Source: Kaistia soli DSM 19436 (GTDB taxonomy: Bacteria > Pseudomonadota > Alphaproteobacteria > Rhizobiales > Kaistiaceae). From it: DNA of 64,000 nt. Under the pieces are notes generated by a model, which worked only from the letters and a program-made list of their open reading frames with translations, had not been told where the DNA came from and made no database searches. Where the stretch lies: positions 2,501 to 66,500 of the forward strand of contig NZ_FQUP01000007.1 of assembly GCF_900129325.1 (NCBI RefSeq). The letters are read 5' to 3'. Each line of letters begins with the position of its first letter. Position 1 is the first letter of the stretch. This document shows positions 46,113-55,683 of this stretch, one piece after another. Made by a program: the position numbers and the translations under genes.

Positions 46113-46682
46113 TTGTCCGAGAAGTCAGAGCTTCGAGCCGCGACCCTCGCTCGGCGCGATGCGATTTCGCCGGCCGCCCGTGCCGCCCATGCGATGGCGG
46201 CCGCCGAACACGCCAAGCCGCTTCTCGTCGATCTCCGCGGCCGCGTCCTCTCCGGTTATTTTCCTATCCGAAGTGAAGCCGATCCGCGGCCGCTGATGTC
46301 GATTGCCGCGGCGCGGGGTGTCGAACTGGCCCTTCCCGTCACCACGCCGGCAGGGCTGCTGTTCCGCCGCTGGCATCATGGCGATCCACTTATCCCGGCC
46401 GGGTTCGGTACATCGGGCCCTTCGCCGGCGGCGCCATCCGTGATCCCGGACATCCTCGTCATGCCGCTCGCCGCCTTCGACCGGCGGCTCCACAGGATCG
46501 GCTATGGGCAGGGGCACTACGACCGCGCGATCGACGGACTGCGGGCTGACGGGCACAAGCCGCTGCTCATCGGCCTTGCCTTCGCGGCGCAGGAGGTCGA
46601 AAAGGTTCCTTTCGAGCCGCATGACATTCCCCTCGATTTCATCGTCACGGAGGAAGAGCTGATCGCGGTGCAGTGCGCCTGA
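46113..46682 (+). CDS. fau: 5-formyltetrahydrofolate cyclo-ligase
   Basis: A 189-residue enzyme converting 5-formyl-THF to 5,10-methenyl-THF with ATP. Landmarks are ELRAATLARRDAIS at the start, GYFPIRSEADPRPLM, and the C-terminal VMPLAAFDRRLHRIGYGQGHYDRAI signature. I chose TTG 46113 because it fits the family N-terminus; the longer frame from GTG 46062 would begin inside the 6S RNA. The gene is probably transcribed together with or just after 6S RNA. Confidence 0.9.
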   Translation: MSEKSELRAATLARRDAISPAARAAHAMAAAEHAKPLLVDLRGRVLSGYFPIRSEADPRPLMSIAAARGVELALPVTTPAGLLFRRWHHGDPLIPAGFGTSGPSPAAPSVIPDILVMPLAAFDRRLHRIGYGQGHYDRAIDGLRADGHKPLLIGLAFAAQEVEKVPFEPHDIPLDFIVTEEELIAVQCA

Positions 46683-46709
46683 CGGCGCAGACCTTTTTGG
46701 GGATCAACC

Positions 46710-47531
46710 GTGCGTCTGCTTTTCCTCGGCGACATTGTTGGGCGGCCCGGACGGGCGGTCGTGTCCAGCCAGCTTCCCGGCCTCGTCGACCGCCACAGGC
46801 TCGATTTCGTCATCATCAATGGCGAAAACGCTGCCGGCGGCTTCGGCATCACCGAGGAGATCGTGCAGGATGTGCTCGACGCCGGCGCTGATGTCATCAC
46901 GACCGGCAACCATGCCTTCGACCAGCGCGAGGCGCTTGTCTTCGCCGAGCGGCAGCCACGCTTTCTGCGGCCTGTGAATTTTCCGGTGGGCACGCCCGGG
47001 CGGGGCGCCAATCTCTTCGTCGCCCGCAACGGCGCGCGCGTCCTTGTGGTCAATGTGATGGGCCGCGTCTTCATGGATGCGCTCGACGATCCTTTCGCGG
47101 CGCTCGATCGCGAGGTCGCCGCCTGTCCGCTCGGCGAGCAGGCCGACGCCATCGTGATCGACTTCCACGCAGAAGCCACGAGCGAGAAGCAGGCGGCAGC
47201 CCATCACCTTGATGGGCGTGTCAGTCTCGTCGTCGGAACGCATACCCACGTGCCGACGGCCGACCATCGCATCCTGCCAGGCGGCACCGCCTACCAGTCG
47301 GATGCCGGCATGTGCGGCGACTACGATTCCGTGCTGGGGATGGAGAAGGAGGAGCCGGTGCGGCGCTTCCTGACCAAGATTCCCTCGGGCCGGTTCTCGC
47401 CGGCCAGCGGGGAGGGGACGCTCTGCGGCATCGCCGTGGAGATCGACGAGGCGACGGGTCTTGCGAAGGCCGTGGCGCCGCTTGCCATCGGCGGCGTGCT
47501 CGAGCAGCGACTGCCGCCGTTCTGGGCCTGA
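46710..47531 (+). CDS. YmdB-family metallophosphoesterase
   Basis: A 273-residue phosphodiesterase of the TIGR00282/YmdB type. The di-metal motifs are FLGDIVGRPGR at the start, INGENAAGGFGIT, TTGNHAFDQ and VGTHTHVPTADHRIL. Bacillus YmdB hydrolyses 2',3'-cyclic nucleotides; the role here is not known. Start codon is GTG 46710, 27 bases after fau, so the genes are likely co-transcribed. Confidence 0.9.
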   Translation: MRLLFLGDIVGRPGRAVVSSQLPGLVDRHRLDFVIINGENAAGGFGITEEIVQDVLDAGADVITTGNHAFDQREALVFAERQPRFLRPVNFPVGTPGRGANLFVARNGARVLVVNVMGRVFMDALDDPFAALDREVAACPLGEQADAIVIDFHAEATSEKQAAAHHLDGRVSLVVGTHTHVPTADHRILPGGTAYQSDAGMCGDYDSVLGMEKEEPVRRFLTKIPSGRFSPASGEGTLCGIAVEIDEATGLAKAVAPLAIGGVLEQRLPPFWA

Positions 47532-47655
47532 AACCGTTCTGGGGTTGACGGCCGGCGCCATTCCGTGATCGGAGAAGCGCCCACCCGTCATTCGTCTTCG
47601 CCCGGCCTCGACGGGAGCGACCGCTCCCTCGGCATGGCGCAACAGGAGTTCCGTC

Positions 47656-48444
47656 ATGGCCCGTTCGGCCCTCTTGAATGTCATGGTCGCCGCCGCGATG
47701 AAGGCCGGCCGGACGCTTGCCCGCGACTTCGGCGAGGTGGAAAACCTGCAGGTCTCGCTGAAAGGACCGGGAGATTTCGTTTCGGCCGCCGACAAGAAGG
47801 CCGAGCGGACGCTCGTCGAGGAGCTTTCGAAGGCACGGCCCGGCTATGGCTTCCTTGCCGAGGAATCGGCCGAGATCGAGGGCACCGACCGGGCTCACCG
47901 CTGGATCATCGATCCGCTCGACGGCACAACGAATTTCCTGCACGGCATTCCGATCTTCGCCATCTCGATCGCGCTGGAGCGTGAAGGCCAGATCGTCGCC
48001 GGCGTGATCTTCAATCCGGTCATGGACGAACTCTATGTCGCCGAGCGTGGCGGCGGCGCCTTCGTCAACGACCGCCGCATGCGCGTCGCCAAGCGCAATG
48101 CGCTGCCCGACTGCGTGATCGCAACCGGCATTCCGCATCTCGGCAAGCCCGGCCATGCGACCTATCTGCAGAAGCTCGGTCATGTGATGCTGGAAACGTC
48201 GGGGGTGCGCCGCAACGGCGCTGCCGCGCTCGATCTCGCCTGGGTCGCCTCTGGCCGGTTCGACGGATTCTGGGAAGACGGCCTGAAGCCTTGGGATATC
48301 GCGGCCGGTATGCTGATGGTGCGCGAGGCCGGTGGTTTCGTCAGCGATTTGCAGGGCGGCGATACCATGATGCAGAGCGGCGACGTCTGCGCCGGCAACG
48401 AAACCATTCACCGCAAACTGCTCGCGACGCTGGCACGGGCCTGA
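47656..48444 (+). CDS. suhB: Inositol monophosphatase family protein
   Basis: A 262-residue Mg-dependent phosphatase: the EESAEIEG metal motif, DPLDGTTNFLHGIPIFAISIAL (about 84-105) and the C-terminal GRFDGFWEDGLKPWDIAAGMLMVREAGG. SuhB members act on inositol phosphates or nucleotide bisphosphates, and some bind RNA polymerase. Start at 47656 (MARSALLN), following an aacaggag site. Confidence 0.9.
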   Translation: MARSALLNVMVAAAMKAGRTLARDFGEVENLQVSLKGPGDFVSAADKKAERTLVEELSKARPGYGFLAEESAEIEGTDRAHRWIIDPLDGTTNFLHGIPIFAISIALEREGQIVAGVIFNPVMDELYVAERGGGAFVNDRRMRVAKRNALPDCVIATGIPHLGKPGHATYLQKLGHVMLETSGVRRNGAAALDLAWVASGRFDGFWEDGLKPWDIAAGMLMVREAGGFVSDLQGGDTMMQSGDVCAGNETIHRKLLATLARA

Positions 48445-48532
48445 GGGCGGCGGGCCGGGCGCTTCCGCGCCCCGTCCCGTTTTCGCCATAAGGCTGTGCC
48501 GAAGTCCGGCGGTTTTTCCGAGAAGCCGAAGC

Positions 48533-49243
48533 ATGGCCAAATCCACAAAGACCGGCAGCAGCCCGCAGACATCGTCGAAGAAGAAGAAGGGTGCGGCGCT
48601 TGATCCGCCCTTCGCGCGGCTCTGCCTGATCACGCCGCCCGTTTTCGACCTCGCGAGTTTCGCGCCTCTGTTGGATGCCGCGCTGGCATCCGGTGCAGTC
48701 GCCTCGCTGATCATTGCGACGGAGGGGTTGGCACCGGATCTCCGTCTGGCCGCTGTCGAGAAACTCGTCCCGATCGCGCAGGCGAATGGTGCCGCTGCGA
48801 TCCTCACGGATAGCGACCTCGTCGTGCGGGCGGGTGCCGACGGTCTGCATGTGACAGGCGGAATCGCCGATTTGCGCCGCGCCGTCGATCAATGGCGCCC
48901 GGACCGGATCGTCGGCAGCGGCGACATCCACAGTCGCCATGAAGCGATGCTGCTCGCCGAGACCGAATGCGACTACCTGTTCTTCGGGCGGTTCGATGGC
49001 GATGACAGCGCCACGATCCACGACAAAACGCTCGATCTCGCCGCCTGGTGGTCCGCGCTCTTCGAAATCCCAGCAGTCGTCATGGGCGGCACGAGCCTCG
49101 ATTGCATCGCTGAGGCGGCCGCCGCGCGTATCGAATTCATCGCGCTTCGCGCCGCCGTCTGGGATCACCCCGAGGGCCCGGCCGCCGCCGTCGAAGCTGC
49201 GGCTCGGCTCGTCCTCGCTGCCCAACCCGAGGGGGCAATATGA
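48533..49243 (+). CDS. ThiE-like (thiamine phosphate synthase fold), divergent
   Basis: A 236-residue protein with a Lys/Ser-rich N-terminal tail (1-25) and a TIM barrel resembling thiamine phosphate synthase. The barrel is recognisable (LCLITPPVFD; AAAILTDSDLVVRAGADGLHVTGG; CDYLFFGRFDGDD), but canonical sites are altered: HVTGG replaces HLGQ, GRFDGDDSA replaces the GPxFxTxTK phosphate/pyrimidine loop, and MGGTS replaces the GGI end. It may not make thiamine phosphate. The ATG of the Sel1 gene overlaps its stop (ATGA), implying co-expression. No other thiamine genes are near. Confidence 0.7.
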   Translation: MAKSTKTGSSPQTSSKKKKGAALDPPFARLCLITPPVFDLASFAPLLDAALASGAVASLIIATEGLAPDLRLAAVEKLVPIAQANGAAAILTDSDLVVRAGADGLHVTGGIADLRRAVDQWRPDRIVGSGDIHSRHEAMLLAETECDYLFFGRFDGDDSATIHDKTLDLAAWWSALFEIPAVVMGGTSLDCIAEAAAARIEFIALRAAVWDHPEGPAAAVEAAARLVLAAQPEGAI

Positions 49244-50493
49244 GGCTCGCGGCCCTTGCCGCTGCGCTTGCGCTCGGCATCGTTCTGCCGGTCGCGGCCG
49301 ATGCGGCGCCGCCTAAGCCCGAGCCTAAGCCGGCAAGCGATGCCGCTGCCGGCACCACAGCCCCGACTGCGGGCCAAACCGGCCAAGCGGCGCAACCGGA
49401 CGGCAAGGTCGAATTGTTTGAGCCGCCGCCGGATCCGATGCTCGGCGTGCCGCCGCCGGATGCCGGTGTGCTGCCCTCCGCCGATCAATATCTGCGTTCA
49501 GGGCGCGGCCTCGATGCCGATGTCGGCGACCCCGCCTTTGGCGCCTTCCAGCGTGGCCTCTATCTCACGGCATTCAAGCTGGCACTCGAACGGGCCAAGG
49601 TCGGCGACCCTGCTGCGCAGACGCTTGTCGGGCGCATCTACCAGGATGGTCTCGGCGTCAAGCAGAGCGACCGCGCGGCGGCAGCCTGGTATCAGCAGGC
49701 CGCGCTCGGCGGCGATCCCGCGGCGCAACTTTCGCTTGGCCTGCTCTATCTAGACGGCAAGGGCGTCAATAAGGACAAGGCCAAGGCAGCCGACGCTTTC
49801 GAGCAGGCCGCCGCGTGGAACGACCGCGCCGCGCTCTATAATCTCGGTCTGCTCTATCTCGAAGGGGAGGTGAGGCCTCGCGATCCGCTAAAGGCCGCCG
49901 ATCTCTTCGGCAGGGCGGCGGCGCAGGGCAGCGCCGATGCGCAATATGGACTTGGCGAGCTCTATGCGGCCGGCGACGGGGTTATTCTCGACGATGCGAT
50001 CGCCACGATGTGGCTCGGCAAGGCTGCAAAGGCCGGCCATGCCGATGCGGAAGTCGAATATGGCATCCGTGTCTTCAATGGCACCGGTATTGCCAAGGAC
50101 GAGGCGGCCGCCGCGATATGGTTCAAGCGTGCGGCTGAGGGCGGCAATCCCATCGGCCAGAATCGCTATGCCCGCATGCTGGCGATCGGCGCCGGCGTGC
50201 CGCAGGATCGGATCGAGGCGGCCAAGTGGCACCTCATCGCTGCCAAGGCGGGCGCGAAGGACACGTGGCTGGACGATTTCATCGGCCGCCTGCCCGATGC
50301 CGATCAGAAGAAAGCCAAGGATGCGGCTGCGAATTGGCCGCCCGGCAGCGTCGCTTCGCCCGTCGGGGCGCAGGTGCTGAAGCATGATGATCGCATCGCA
50401 AAACCCGTCATGACCGGTCCGGCTCCGGCTGATGAATTGCCCCCGCCCGGGCTCAAGCCGCCCGTGACCGTGGCTAAGCCGCCGCCGGGCTAA
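49240..50493 (+). CDS. Sel1-repeat exported protein
   Basis: A 417-residue protein with a signal peptide ([22 protein letters not shown]) and a Pro-rich linker. From about residue 115 come six Sel1-like repeats ([33 protein letters not shown] and similar), each about 36 residues. A Pro-rich C-terminus ends in PPPG. Such proteins act as periplasmic scaffolds. It is coupled to the ThiE-like gene by a four-base overlap. Confidence 0.9.
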   Translation: MRLAALAAALALGIVLPVAADAAPPKPEPKPASDAAAGTTAPTAGQTGQAAQPDGKVELFEPPPDPMLGVPPPDAGVLPSADQYLRSGRGLDADVGDPAFGAFQRGLYLTAFKLALERAKVGDPAAQTLVGRIYQDGLGVKQSDRAAAAWYQQAALGGDPAAQLSLGLLYLDGKGVNKDKAKAADAFEQAAAWNDRAALYNLGLLYLEGEVRPRDPLKAADLFGRAAAQGSADAQYGLGELYAAGDGVILDDAIATMWLGKAAKAGHADAEVEYGIRVFNGTGIAKDEAAAAIWFKRAAEGGNPIGQNRYARMLAIGAGVPQDRIEAAKWHLIAAKAGAKDTWLDDFIGRLPDADQKKAKDAAANWPPGSVASPVGAQVLKHDDRIAKPVMTGPAPADELPPPGLKPPVTVAKPPPG

Positions 50494-50590
50494 GCGTCGC
50501 CGGCTTTATTTCGGGTGGCCCAGCCCCTATAAGCGGCCATCGAACGACGAGCGCGGGGCTGCCGCGCCGCAGCTGACAGGACGACGGACG

Positions 50591-51340
50591 ATGGCCGGCC
50601 ATTCACAATTCAAGAACATCATGCACCGCAAGGGCGCAGCCGACGCCAAGCGCTCCAAGCTGTTCGCCAAACTGGCTCGCGAAATCACCGTGGCCGCCAA
50701 GCTCGGCCTGCCGGATCCGAAGATGAATGCGCGCCTGCGCCTCGCCATCCAGAACGCGCGCGCCGAAAATATGCCGAAGGACAATGTCGATCGCGCCATC
50801 AAGAAGGCGCTCGGCAATGACGGCGAGAACTATGACGAGATCCGCTACGAGGGCTACGGCCCCGGCGGTGTCGCGGTCGTGGTCGAGGCGCTGACCGACA
50901 ACCGCAACCGCACCGCCAGCGCCGTCCGCTCCTATTTCACGCGCGCCGGCGGCGCGCTCGGCGAGACCGGCGCGGTCTCGTTCATGTTCGATCACGTTGG
51001 TCAGATTACCTTCAAGCCCGAGGCCGGCACGCCCGACGCGATCATGGAGGCGGCGATCGAGGCCGGCGCCGACGATGTCGAGAGCGGCGAGGAAGGCCAT
51101 GTCGTGATCGCCGCCTTCGAGGCGATGGGCGATGTCGCAAAGGCACTCGAAGAGACAATCGGCGAGGCCGAGTCGGTCAAGGCCGTCTGGAAGCCGCAGA
51201 ATCTCGTTCCGGTCGACGAAGAGAAGGCGGCGTCGCTGCTGAAGCTGATCGACCAGCTCGACGACGACGACGACGTCCAGGCCGTCTACACCAATTTCGA
51301 AGTCTCGGACGAAGTGCTGCAGAAGCTGACGGCCGCCTGA
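50591..51340 (+). CDS. yebC: YebC/PmpR-family protein
   Basis: A 249-residue protein starting [37 protein letters not shown], with the [28 protein letters not shown] block and a C-terminal D-rich segment. Family members were called transcriptional regulators; some help ribosomes translate proline stretches. Full length. Followed by a DUF5666-like gene and ruvC. Confidence 0.95.
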   Translation: MAGHSQFKNIMHRKGAADAKRSKLFAKLAREITVAAKLGLPDPKMNARLRLAIQNARAENMPKDNVDRAIKKALGNDGENYDEIRYEGYGPGGVAVVVEALTDNRNRTASAVRSYFTRAGGALGETGAVSFMFDHVGQITFKPEAGTPDAIMEAAIEAGADDVESGEEGHVVIAAFEAMGDVAKALEETIGEAESVKAVWKPQNLVPVDEEKAASLLKLIDQLDDDDDVQAVYTNFEVSDEVLQKLTAA

Positions 51341-51442
51341 TCCGCCTGCGGCTCACGCCGCCAACACATTTTCGCGCGCTTCGGTTTGGAGCGTCCCGTT
51401 GGGCTAGATTGTCCGGCGGGGCCTCAGTCCGGAACAACAACC

Positions 51443-52048
51443 ATGCGCGCGCCTGTATTTTTCCAACGCTTCGTTTTCGGTGCCGCGCTCGTCGCGGCGA
51501 CATCGGCATTGGCAGCCTCGCCGCCAACCCGTATCCGCGGGACGGTCGAGACGCTCACCGGCGATCTCTTGACCGTCAAGCAGGCAGACGGCACGGAGAC
51601 CACCATTCATCTTCCGCCGCATCTCTCGGTGACGGCGCTGGCGAACAGCAAGCTCTCCGACATCAAGGCCGGCGATTATGTCGGCTCTGCCGCCGTCGCC
51701 GGGGCGGACGGCAAGCTGCATGCGCAGGAAGTGCACATCTTCTCCGAAACGATGCGCGGTGTCGGTGAGGGTCATCATCCGATGGCCGGACCCAGCCAGA
51801 CCATGACCAACGCGACCGTCGCCACCGTCAAGGCGGATCCGTCGGGTTCGACGCTGCGGCTGACCTATCCGGGCGGCGAGCAGGCGATCGAGGTCGGACC
51901 CGACACCCGCATCGTCGCCATCATCCCCGGCGACATGGCGCTCGTGAAGCCCGGCGCGCTTGTCGCCGTGATGGTCAATCCGCAGGGCGACGGCGCGCTG
52001 ACCGCGCGCGCGATCCAGGCGGAGAAGGATGGCGTGCCGCCACTCTGA
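51443..52048 (+). CDS. DUF5666-like exported protein
   Basis: A 201-residue secreted protein: signal peptide (1-25, ALA-A), then two beta-rich modules, TRIRGTVETLTGDLLTVKQADGTETTIHL (about 29-57) and VATVKADPSGSTLRLTYPGGEQAIEVGPDTRIVAI, which recall DUF5666 repeats. Function unknown; probably periplasmic. Start ATG 51443. It lies between yebC and ruvC. Confidence 0.65.
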   Translation: MRAPVFFQRFVFGAALVAATSALAASPPTRIRGTVETLTGDLLTVKQADGTETTIHLPPHLSVTALANSKLSDIKAGDYVGSAAVAGADGKLHAQEVHIFSETMRGVGEGHHPMAGPSQTMTNATVATVKADPSGSTLRLTYPGGEQAIEVGPDTRIVAIIPGDMALVKPGALVAVMVNPQGDGALTARAIQAEKDGVPPL

Positions 52049-52113
52049 GCAGACGTTCACCGAACGTTCTTCTTTGCCGCGCCATCTTCGGCTAATTCTG
52101 GAGGATGGCGGCA

Positions 52114-52614
52114 GTGATTCGAATATTGGGCATCGACCCCGGTTTGCGACGTACAGGCTGGGGCCTGATCGAGTGCCGCGGCAATACACTTTCCTATGTT
52201 GCCGCAGGCACGGTCCGCGCGACTCTCGATGGCGAGATGGCGCATCGGCTCGTGGCGCTGCATGAGGGGCTGACCAAGATCGTCGCGGCCTTCCAGCCCG
52301 ACGAGGCGGCGGTCGAGCAGACTTTCGTCAACAAGGATCCGGCCGGCACGCTGAAGCTCGGCCAGGCGCGCGGCATCGCGTTGCTGGTGCCGGCGCTGGC
52401 GGGCATCTCGGTCGCCGAATATTCGCCGAATTCGGTCAAGAAGACGGTTGTGGGTGCTGGTCACGCCGAGAAGGCTCAGATCCGCATGATGGTCGGTGTA
52501 CTGCTCCCGAAAGCGGACTTCGATTCAGACGATGCCGCCGACGCGCTTGCGGTCGCAATCTGTCACGCCCATCACCGTGTCTCGCTGGCGCGGATGAAGG
52601 CGCTGGTAGGTTGA
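52114..52614 (+). CDS. ruvC: Holliday junction resolvase RuvC
   Basis: A 166-residue endonuclease that cuts four-way junctions. Acidic active-site residues lie in [14 protein letters not shown] (Asp), [11 protein letters not shown] (Glu) and [16 protein letters not shown] (two Asp). The GTG start at 52114 was chosen because ggagg lies nine bases before it; ATG 52105, also in frame, has the same motif directly abutting and would add three residues. First gene of the ruvC-ruvA-ruvB set. Confidence 0.93.
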   Translation: MIRILGIDPGLRRTGWGLIECRGNTLSYVAAGTVRATLDGEMAHRLVALHEGLTKIVAAFQPDEAAVEQTFVNKDPAGTLKLGQARGIALLVPALAGISVAEYSPNSVKKTVVGAGHAEKAQIRMMVGVLLPKADFDSDDAADALAVAICHAHHRVSLARMKALVG

Positions 52615-52736
52615 GGGCGGCTTGTGACAGCATTGCGCAACCTGCCTCGTGTCATGGGCCGGATCGCCGCTGAAGGCCGGTTGCCGGCCGCCTATAGGTC
52701 AGCGGTGCAGAACAACTCCATCGGGGACGACAGCAC

Positions 52737-53354
52737 ATGATCGGCAAGCTCAAGGGCATCGTCGATTCCTTCGGGGAGGATTGGGTCATCCTGGATGTCG
52801 GCGGCGTCGGCTATCAGGTGCACTGCTCCTCGCGCACGCTTCAGGGATTGCCCGCGCCGGGCGAGGCGGCGCAACTTGCGATCGAGACCTATGTCCGCGA
52901 AGACATGATCCGTCTCTATGGCTTCGCCGGTGATATCGAGCGCGAGTGGTTCCGCCTCCTGATGACCGTACAAGGCATCGGGGCCAAGGTGGCGCTGGCG
53001 ATCCTCGGTGTGCTGAAGCCGGGCGACCTCGCCACGGCGATCGCGATGTCTGACAAGGCACAGATTGCGCGGGCGCCGGGCGTTGGTCCGAAAGTGGCGG
53101 CCCGAGTCGTGGCGGAACTGAAGGACAAGGCGCCGGCCTATTCGACGGCTGACCCGGCCGCGATCGCGCTGCAGGCCGAACTCGTCGAGAAGCGGGCACC
53201 GCAGCCAATCGCGGATGCGGTCTCAGCGCTCGTCAATCTCGGTTATCCGCAGGTTCAGGCGAGTACAGCGGTCGCTGCCGCGGCGCGCAACGCCGGCGAG
53301 GGCGCGACGACCGAGCAATTGATTCGTCTCGGCCTCAAGGAATTGGCCCGGTGA
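52737..53354 (+). CDS. ruvA: Holliday junction helicase subunit RuvA
   Basis: A 205-residue protein binding the junction and loading RuvB. It shows [31 protein letters not shown] (OB fold), the two helix-hairpin-helix motifs ([32 protein letters not shown]) and the C-terminal RuvB-binding helices ([20 protein letters not shown]). Its stop overlaps the following membrane-protein start (GTGA). Confidence 0.95.
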   Translation: MIGKLKGIVDSFGEDWVILDVGGVGYQVHCSSRTLQGLPAPGEAAQLAIETYVREDMIRLYGFAGDIEREWFRLLMTVQGIGAKVALAILGVLKPGDLATAIAMSDKAQIARAPGVGPKVAARVVAELKDKAPAYSTADPAAIALQAELVEKRAPQPIADAVSALVNLGYPQVQASTAVAAAARNAGEGATTEQLIRLGLKELAR

Positions 53355-53887
53355 GCGGCGGGCCAACCGACGCCCAGCCCCGGCCGTCAGGTGGGCGCGA
53401 ATTGTTCCAAATCACGGTCGGCGTCGCGCTCTTCGTGCTGGTGGCGCCGCTGGTGCTGGGCGCCGTACTGTTCCTGGGAGTGATCGTAACGACCTTTGCC
53501 GGCGATGCCATCGATGCCATGACGCTCGGCCGGACGTTCGATCCGACCACTTCGATGATCGTCGCGACCGGACTGATGCTGGTCATGCTGCGCGTCGGCT
53601 GGCTGATGATCTACGGCGCCTTGCTGTTGCCCTCGGCAGCGGCTGGCGCCGCGATCGCGGTCCGGCGGATCCTGTTCGGCGCAGCCAGTTGGCGATTTGC
53701 GGCCGCGACGGGGATCATCGTCGGCCTCATCGCCGATGTCGCTGTTGTCGGGTATGGGCATTCATTCCTCGGTGCGACGCGCATCGCGCTTTTCGCCGGC
53801 TGGGTCGTGATCGGCAGCCTTGTTGCCACGCTCATCTGCTGGCGCATCGCCGCGTTGGCGCCCGCTGCCGCGGGATGGACGCGATGA
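53351..53887 (+). CDS. Unassigned membrane protein between ruvA and ruvB
   Basis: A 178-residue protein I do not recognise. Four to five hydrophobic segments are visible: about 20-48, 62-82, 84-100, 113-133 and 140-170; there are no cysteine or charged catalytic clusters. It starts at GTG 53351 overlapping ruvA's stop by four bases and ends overlapping a 25-codon ORF that runs up to ruvB. The position ties its translation to the Ruv proteins, but it looks like an inner-membrane protein, an odd partner for them. Function not assigned. Confidence 0.65.
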   Translation: MSGGPTDAQPRPSGGRELFQITVGVALFVLVAPLVLGAVLFLGVIVTTFAGDAIDAMTLGRTFDPTTSMIVATGLMLVMLRVGWLMIYGALLLPSAAAGAAIAVRRILFGAASWRFAAATGIIVGLIADVAVVGYGHSFLGATRIALFAGWVVIGSLVATLICWRIAALAPAAAGWTR

Positions 53888-53961
53888 CCATTGGCCGCGT
53901 CATCATCGGTCTGCTAGGGACTTTGCCGATCAGCGCGGCCTTGCTGCCGCCGGAGGGATGA
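53884..53961 (+). CDS. Possible 25-residue hydrophobic peptide
   Basis: A short frame [20 protein letters not shown]... begins with an ATG overlapping the preceding stop (ATGA) and ends one base into the ruvB ATG. The peptide is hydrophobic, about one membrane span. It could be a real micro-protein or only a translational bridge that couples the membrane protein to ruvB. The only support is arrangement. Confidence 0.35.
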   Translation: MTIGRVIIGLLGTLPISAALLPPEG

Positions 53962-54995
53962 TGAGCGACAGCCGATTGCTGGGCGGAGCCGAGCAGCAGG
54001 AGGACGACGACCGCACGCTGCGGCCGAAAGTGCTGGCCGATTTCGTCGGGCAGGCGCAGGCGCGCGCCAATCTGTCGGTATTCATCGAGGCGGCACGCGG
54101 GCGCAAGGATGCGCTTGATCATGTGCTTTTCGTCGGTCCGCCGGGTCTCGGCAAGACGACGCTCGCGCAAATCGTGGCGCGCGAGCTCGGCGTCAATTTC
54201 CGTGCGACCTCAGGTCCGGTCATCGCGAAGGCGGGCGATCTTGCGGCGCTGCTCACCAATCTTGAAGAGCGCGACGTCCTGTTCATCGATGAAATCCATC
54301 GGCTTTCGCCAGCTGTCGAGGAGATCCTCTATCCGGCGATGGAGGATTATCAGCTGGATCTCATCATCGGCGAGGGGCCAGCGGCGCGGTCGGTGCGCAT
54401 CGAACTTGCGAAATTCACGCTTGTCGGAGCGACGACGCGCCTCGGGCTGCTGACGACACCGCTGCGCGATCGCTTCGGTATCCCGGTCCGGCTGCAGTTC
54501 TATACGGTGCCGGAGCTCGAACACATCGTCTCGCGCGGGGCCCGACTGATGGGCGTTGCCATGAGCGAGGACGGCGCCAGCGAGATCGCGCGGCGGTCGC
54601 GCGGGACGCCGCGCATCGCTAGCCGGCTGCTCCGGCGGGTGCGCGACTTTGCGCTGGTCGAGGGGTCAGGCGTGATCGACCGCACGATCGCCGACAAGGC
54701 GCTGTTGCGGCTCGAAGTCGACGCGATGGGTCTCGATCAGCTCGATCGGCGCTATCTGACGACGATCGCGATGTCGTTTGGCGGTGGCCCGGTTGGCATC
54801 GAGACGATTGCAGCGGCTCTCGCCGAGCCGAGGGATGCGATCGAGGAGATCGTCGAGCCCTATCTGATCCAGCAGGGCATGGTGCAGCGGACGCCGCGGG
54901 GCCGCGTCCTGACGCCGCATGCCTTCGCGCATCTCGGCCTCGCTGCGCCCAGCGCGCCCGCTGTTCCCCTGCCGCTTTTCGAGGACGACCCGTGA
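53961..54995 (+). CDS. ruvB: Holliday junction helicase subunit RuvB
   Basis: A 344-residue AAA+ motor for branch migration. Visible are the [28 protein letters not shown] start, Walker [10 protein letters not shown] (about 59-67), Walker [12 protein letters not shown], the sensor segment [20 protein letters not shown], and the winged-helix C-terminus ([18 protein letters not shown]). The ATG at 53961 (or the one three bases before) overlaps the 25-codon ORF stop. Its stop overlaps ybgC. Confidence 0.96.
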   Translation: MSDSRLLGGAEQQEDDDRTLRPKVLADFVGQAQARANLSVFIEAARGRKDALDHVLFVGPPGLGKTTLAQIVARELGVNFRATSGPVIAKAGDLAALLTNLEERDVLFIDEIHRLSPAVEEILYPAMEDYQLDLIIGEGPAARSVRIELAKFTLVGATTRLGLLTTPLRDRFGIPVRLQFYTVPELEHIVSRGARLMGVAMSEDGASEIARRSRGTPRIASRLLRRVRDFALVEGSGVIDRTIADKALLRLEVDAMGLDQLDRRYLTTIAMSFGGGPVGIETIAAALAEPRDAIEEIVEPYLIQQGMVQRTPRGRVLTPHAFAHLGLAAPSAPAVPLPLFEDDP

Positions 54996-55444
54996 GCGAG
55001 GCCAATCTTCCTTCGTCCGGCCGCCACACGCCGGAAGGGCATGTGTTGCCGGTCCGCATCTATTTCGAGGACACCGATTTTTCCGGCGTCGTCTATCACG
55101 CCTCCTATGTGCGGTTCCTGGAGCGGGGACGAACGGAATATGTCCGCCTGCTCGGTGTTCATCACGCGGCCCTTGATGCCGGGGAAACGGGCGAATCGCT
55201 CGCCTTTGCCGTGCACAGGCTTGAAATCGAGTTTCGCCGGCCAGCACGGATCGACGACGTTGTCGAAGTCGTGACGCGGCCGAAGGAGATTCGCGGCGCG
55301 CGAATCATCCTGTCGCAGCAGGTGATGCGCGGCACCGAGCGGCTCGTCGACGCGACCGTGACGGTTGTTCTGGTCAACCGAGCGGGACGGCCGTGCCGCA
55401 TTCCGGACGCACTGGCGGAGCGATTTGCTGCGGCGCCAGGATAA
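54992..55444 (+). CDS. ybgC: Tol-Pal-associated acyl-CoA thioesterase YbgC
   Basis: A 150-residue hot-dog-fold thioesterase: [35 protein letters not shown] with the catalytic Asp, then [19 protein letters not shown]. YbgC acts on short acyl-CoA and is routinely encoded beside tolQRAB. GTG start 54992 overlaps the ruvB stop by four bases. Confidence 0.93.
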   Translation: MSEANLPSSGRHTPEGHVLPVRIYFEDTDFSGVVYHASYVRFLERGRTEYVRLLGVHHAALDAGETGESLAFAVHRLEIEFRRPARIDDVVEVVTRPKEIRGARIILSQQVMRGTERLVDATVTVVLVNRAGRPCRIPDALAERFAAAPG

Positions 55445-55683
55445 GGATTGATTAACCATGCGGTCGCTATAAGGAAGTGACGCGGAAGCGGCCGAGAACC
55501 TGTTGGAAACGCCCTCTTTTCGACAAATTTGAAGGCGAGACACCCACCGGGAAATCACGTCCGGCCCGCCGCTTGCAAGGACATTATTTCCAGGCGGGGA
55601 TCAGCATCAGGCCGGTCCCGACCTCGTAAATGCCAAGGTCCGCACCGAGGCATCGAGGGTCAACCCCGAGAGGTTCGAAGCGA

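Noticed and set aside
47532-47655. suhB-type sRNA before the inositol monophosphatase gene
   Set aside because: No terminator-ended structured RNA is visible in these 124 bases.
48445-48532. TPP riboswitch before the ThiE-like gene
   Set aside because: The 88-base gap shows no ctgag...accTGA core of the thi-box.
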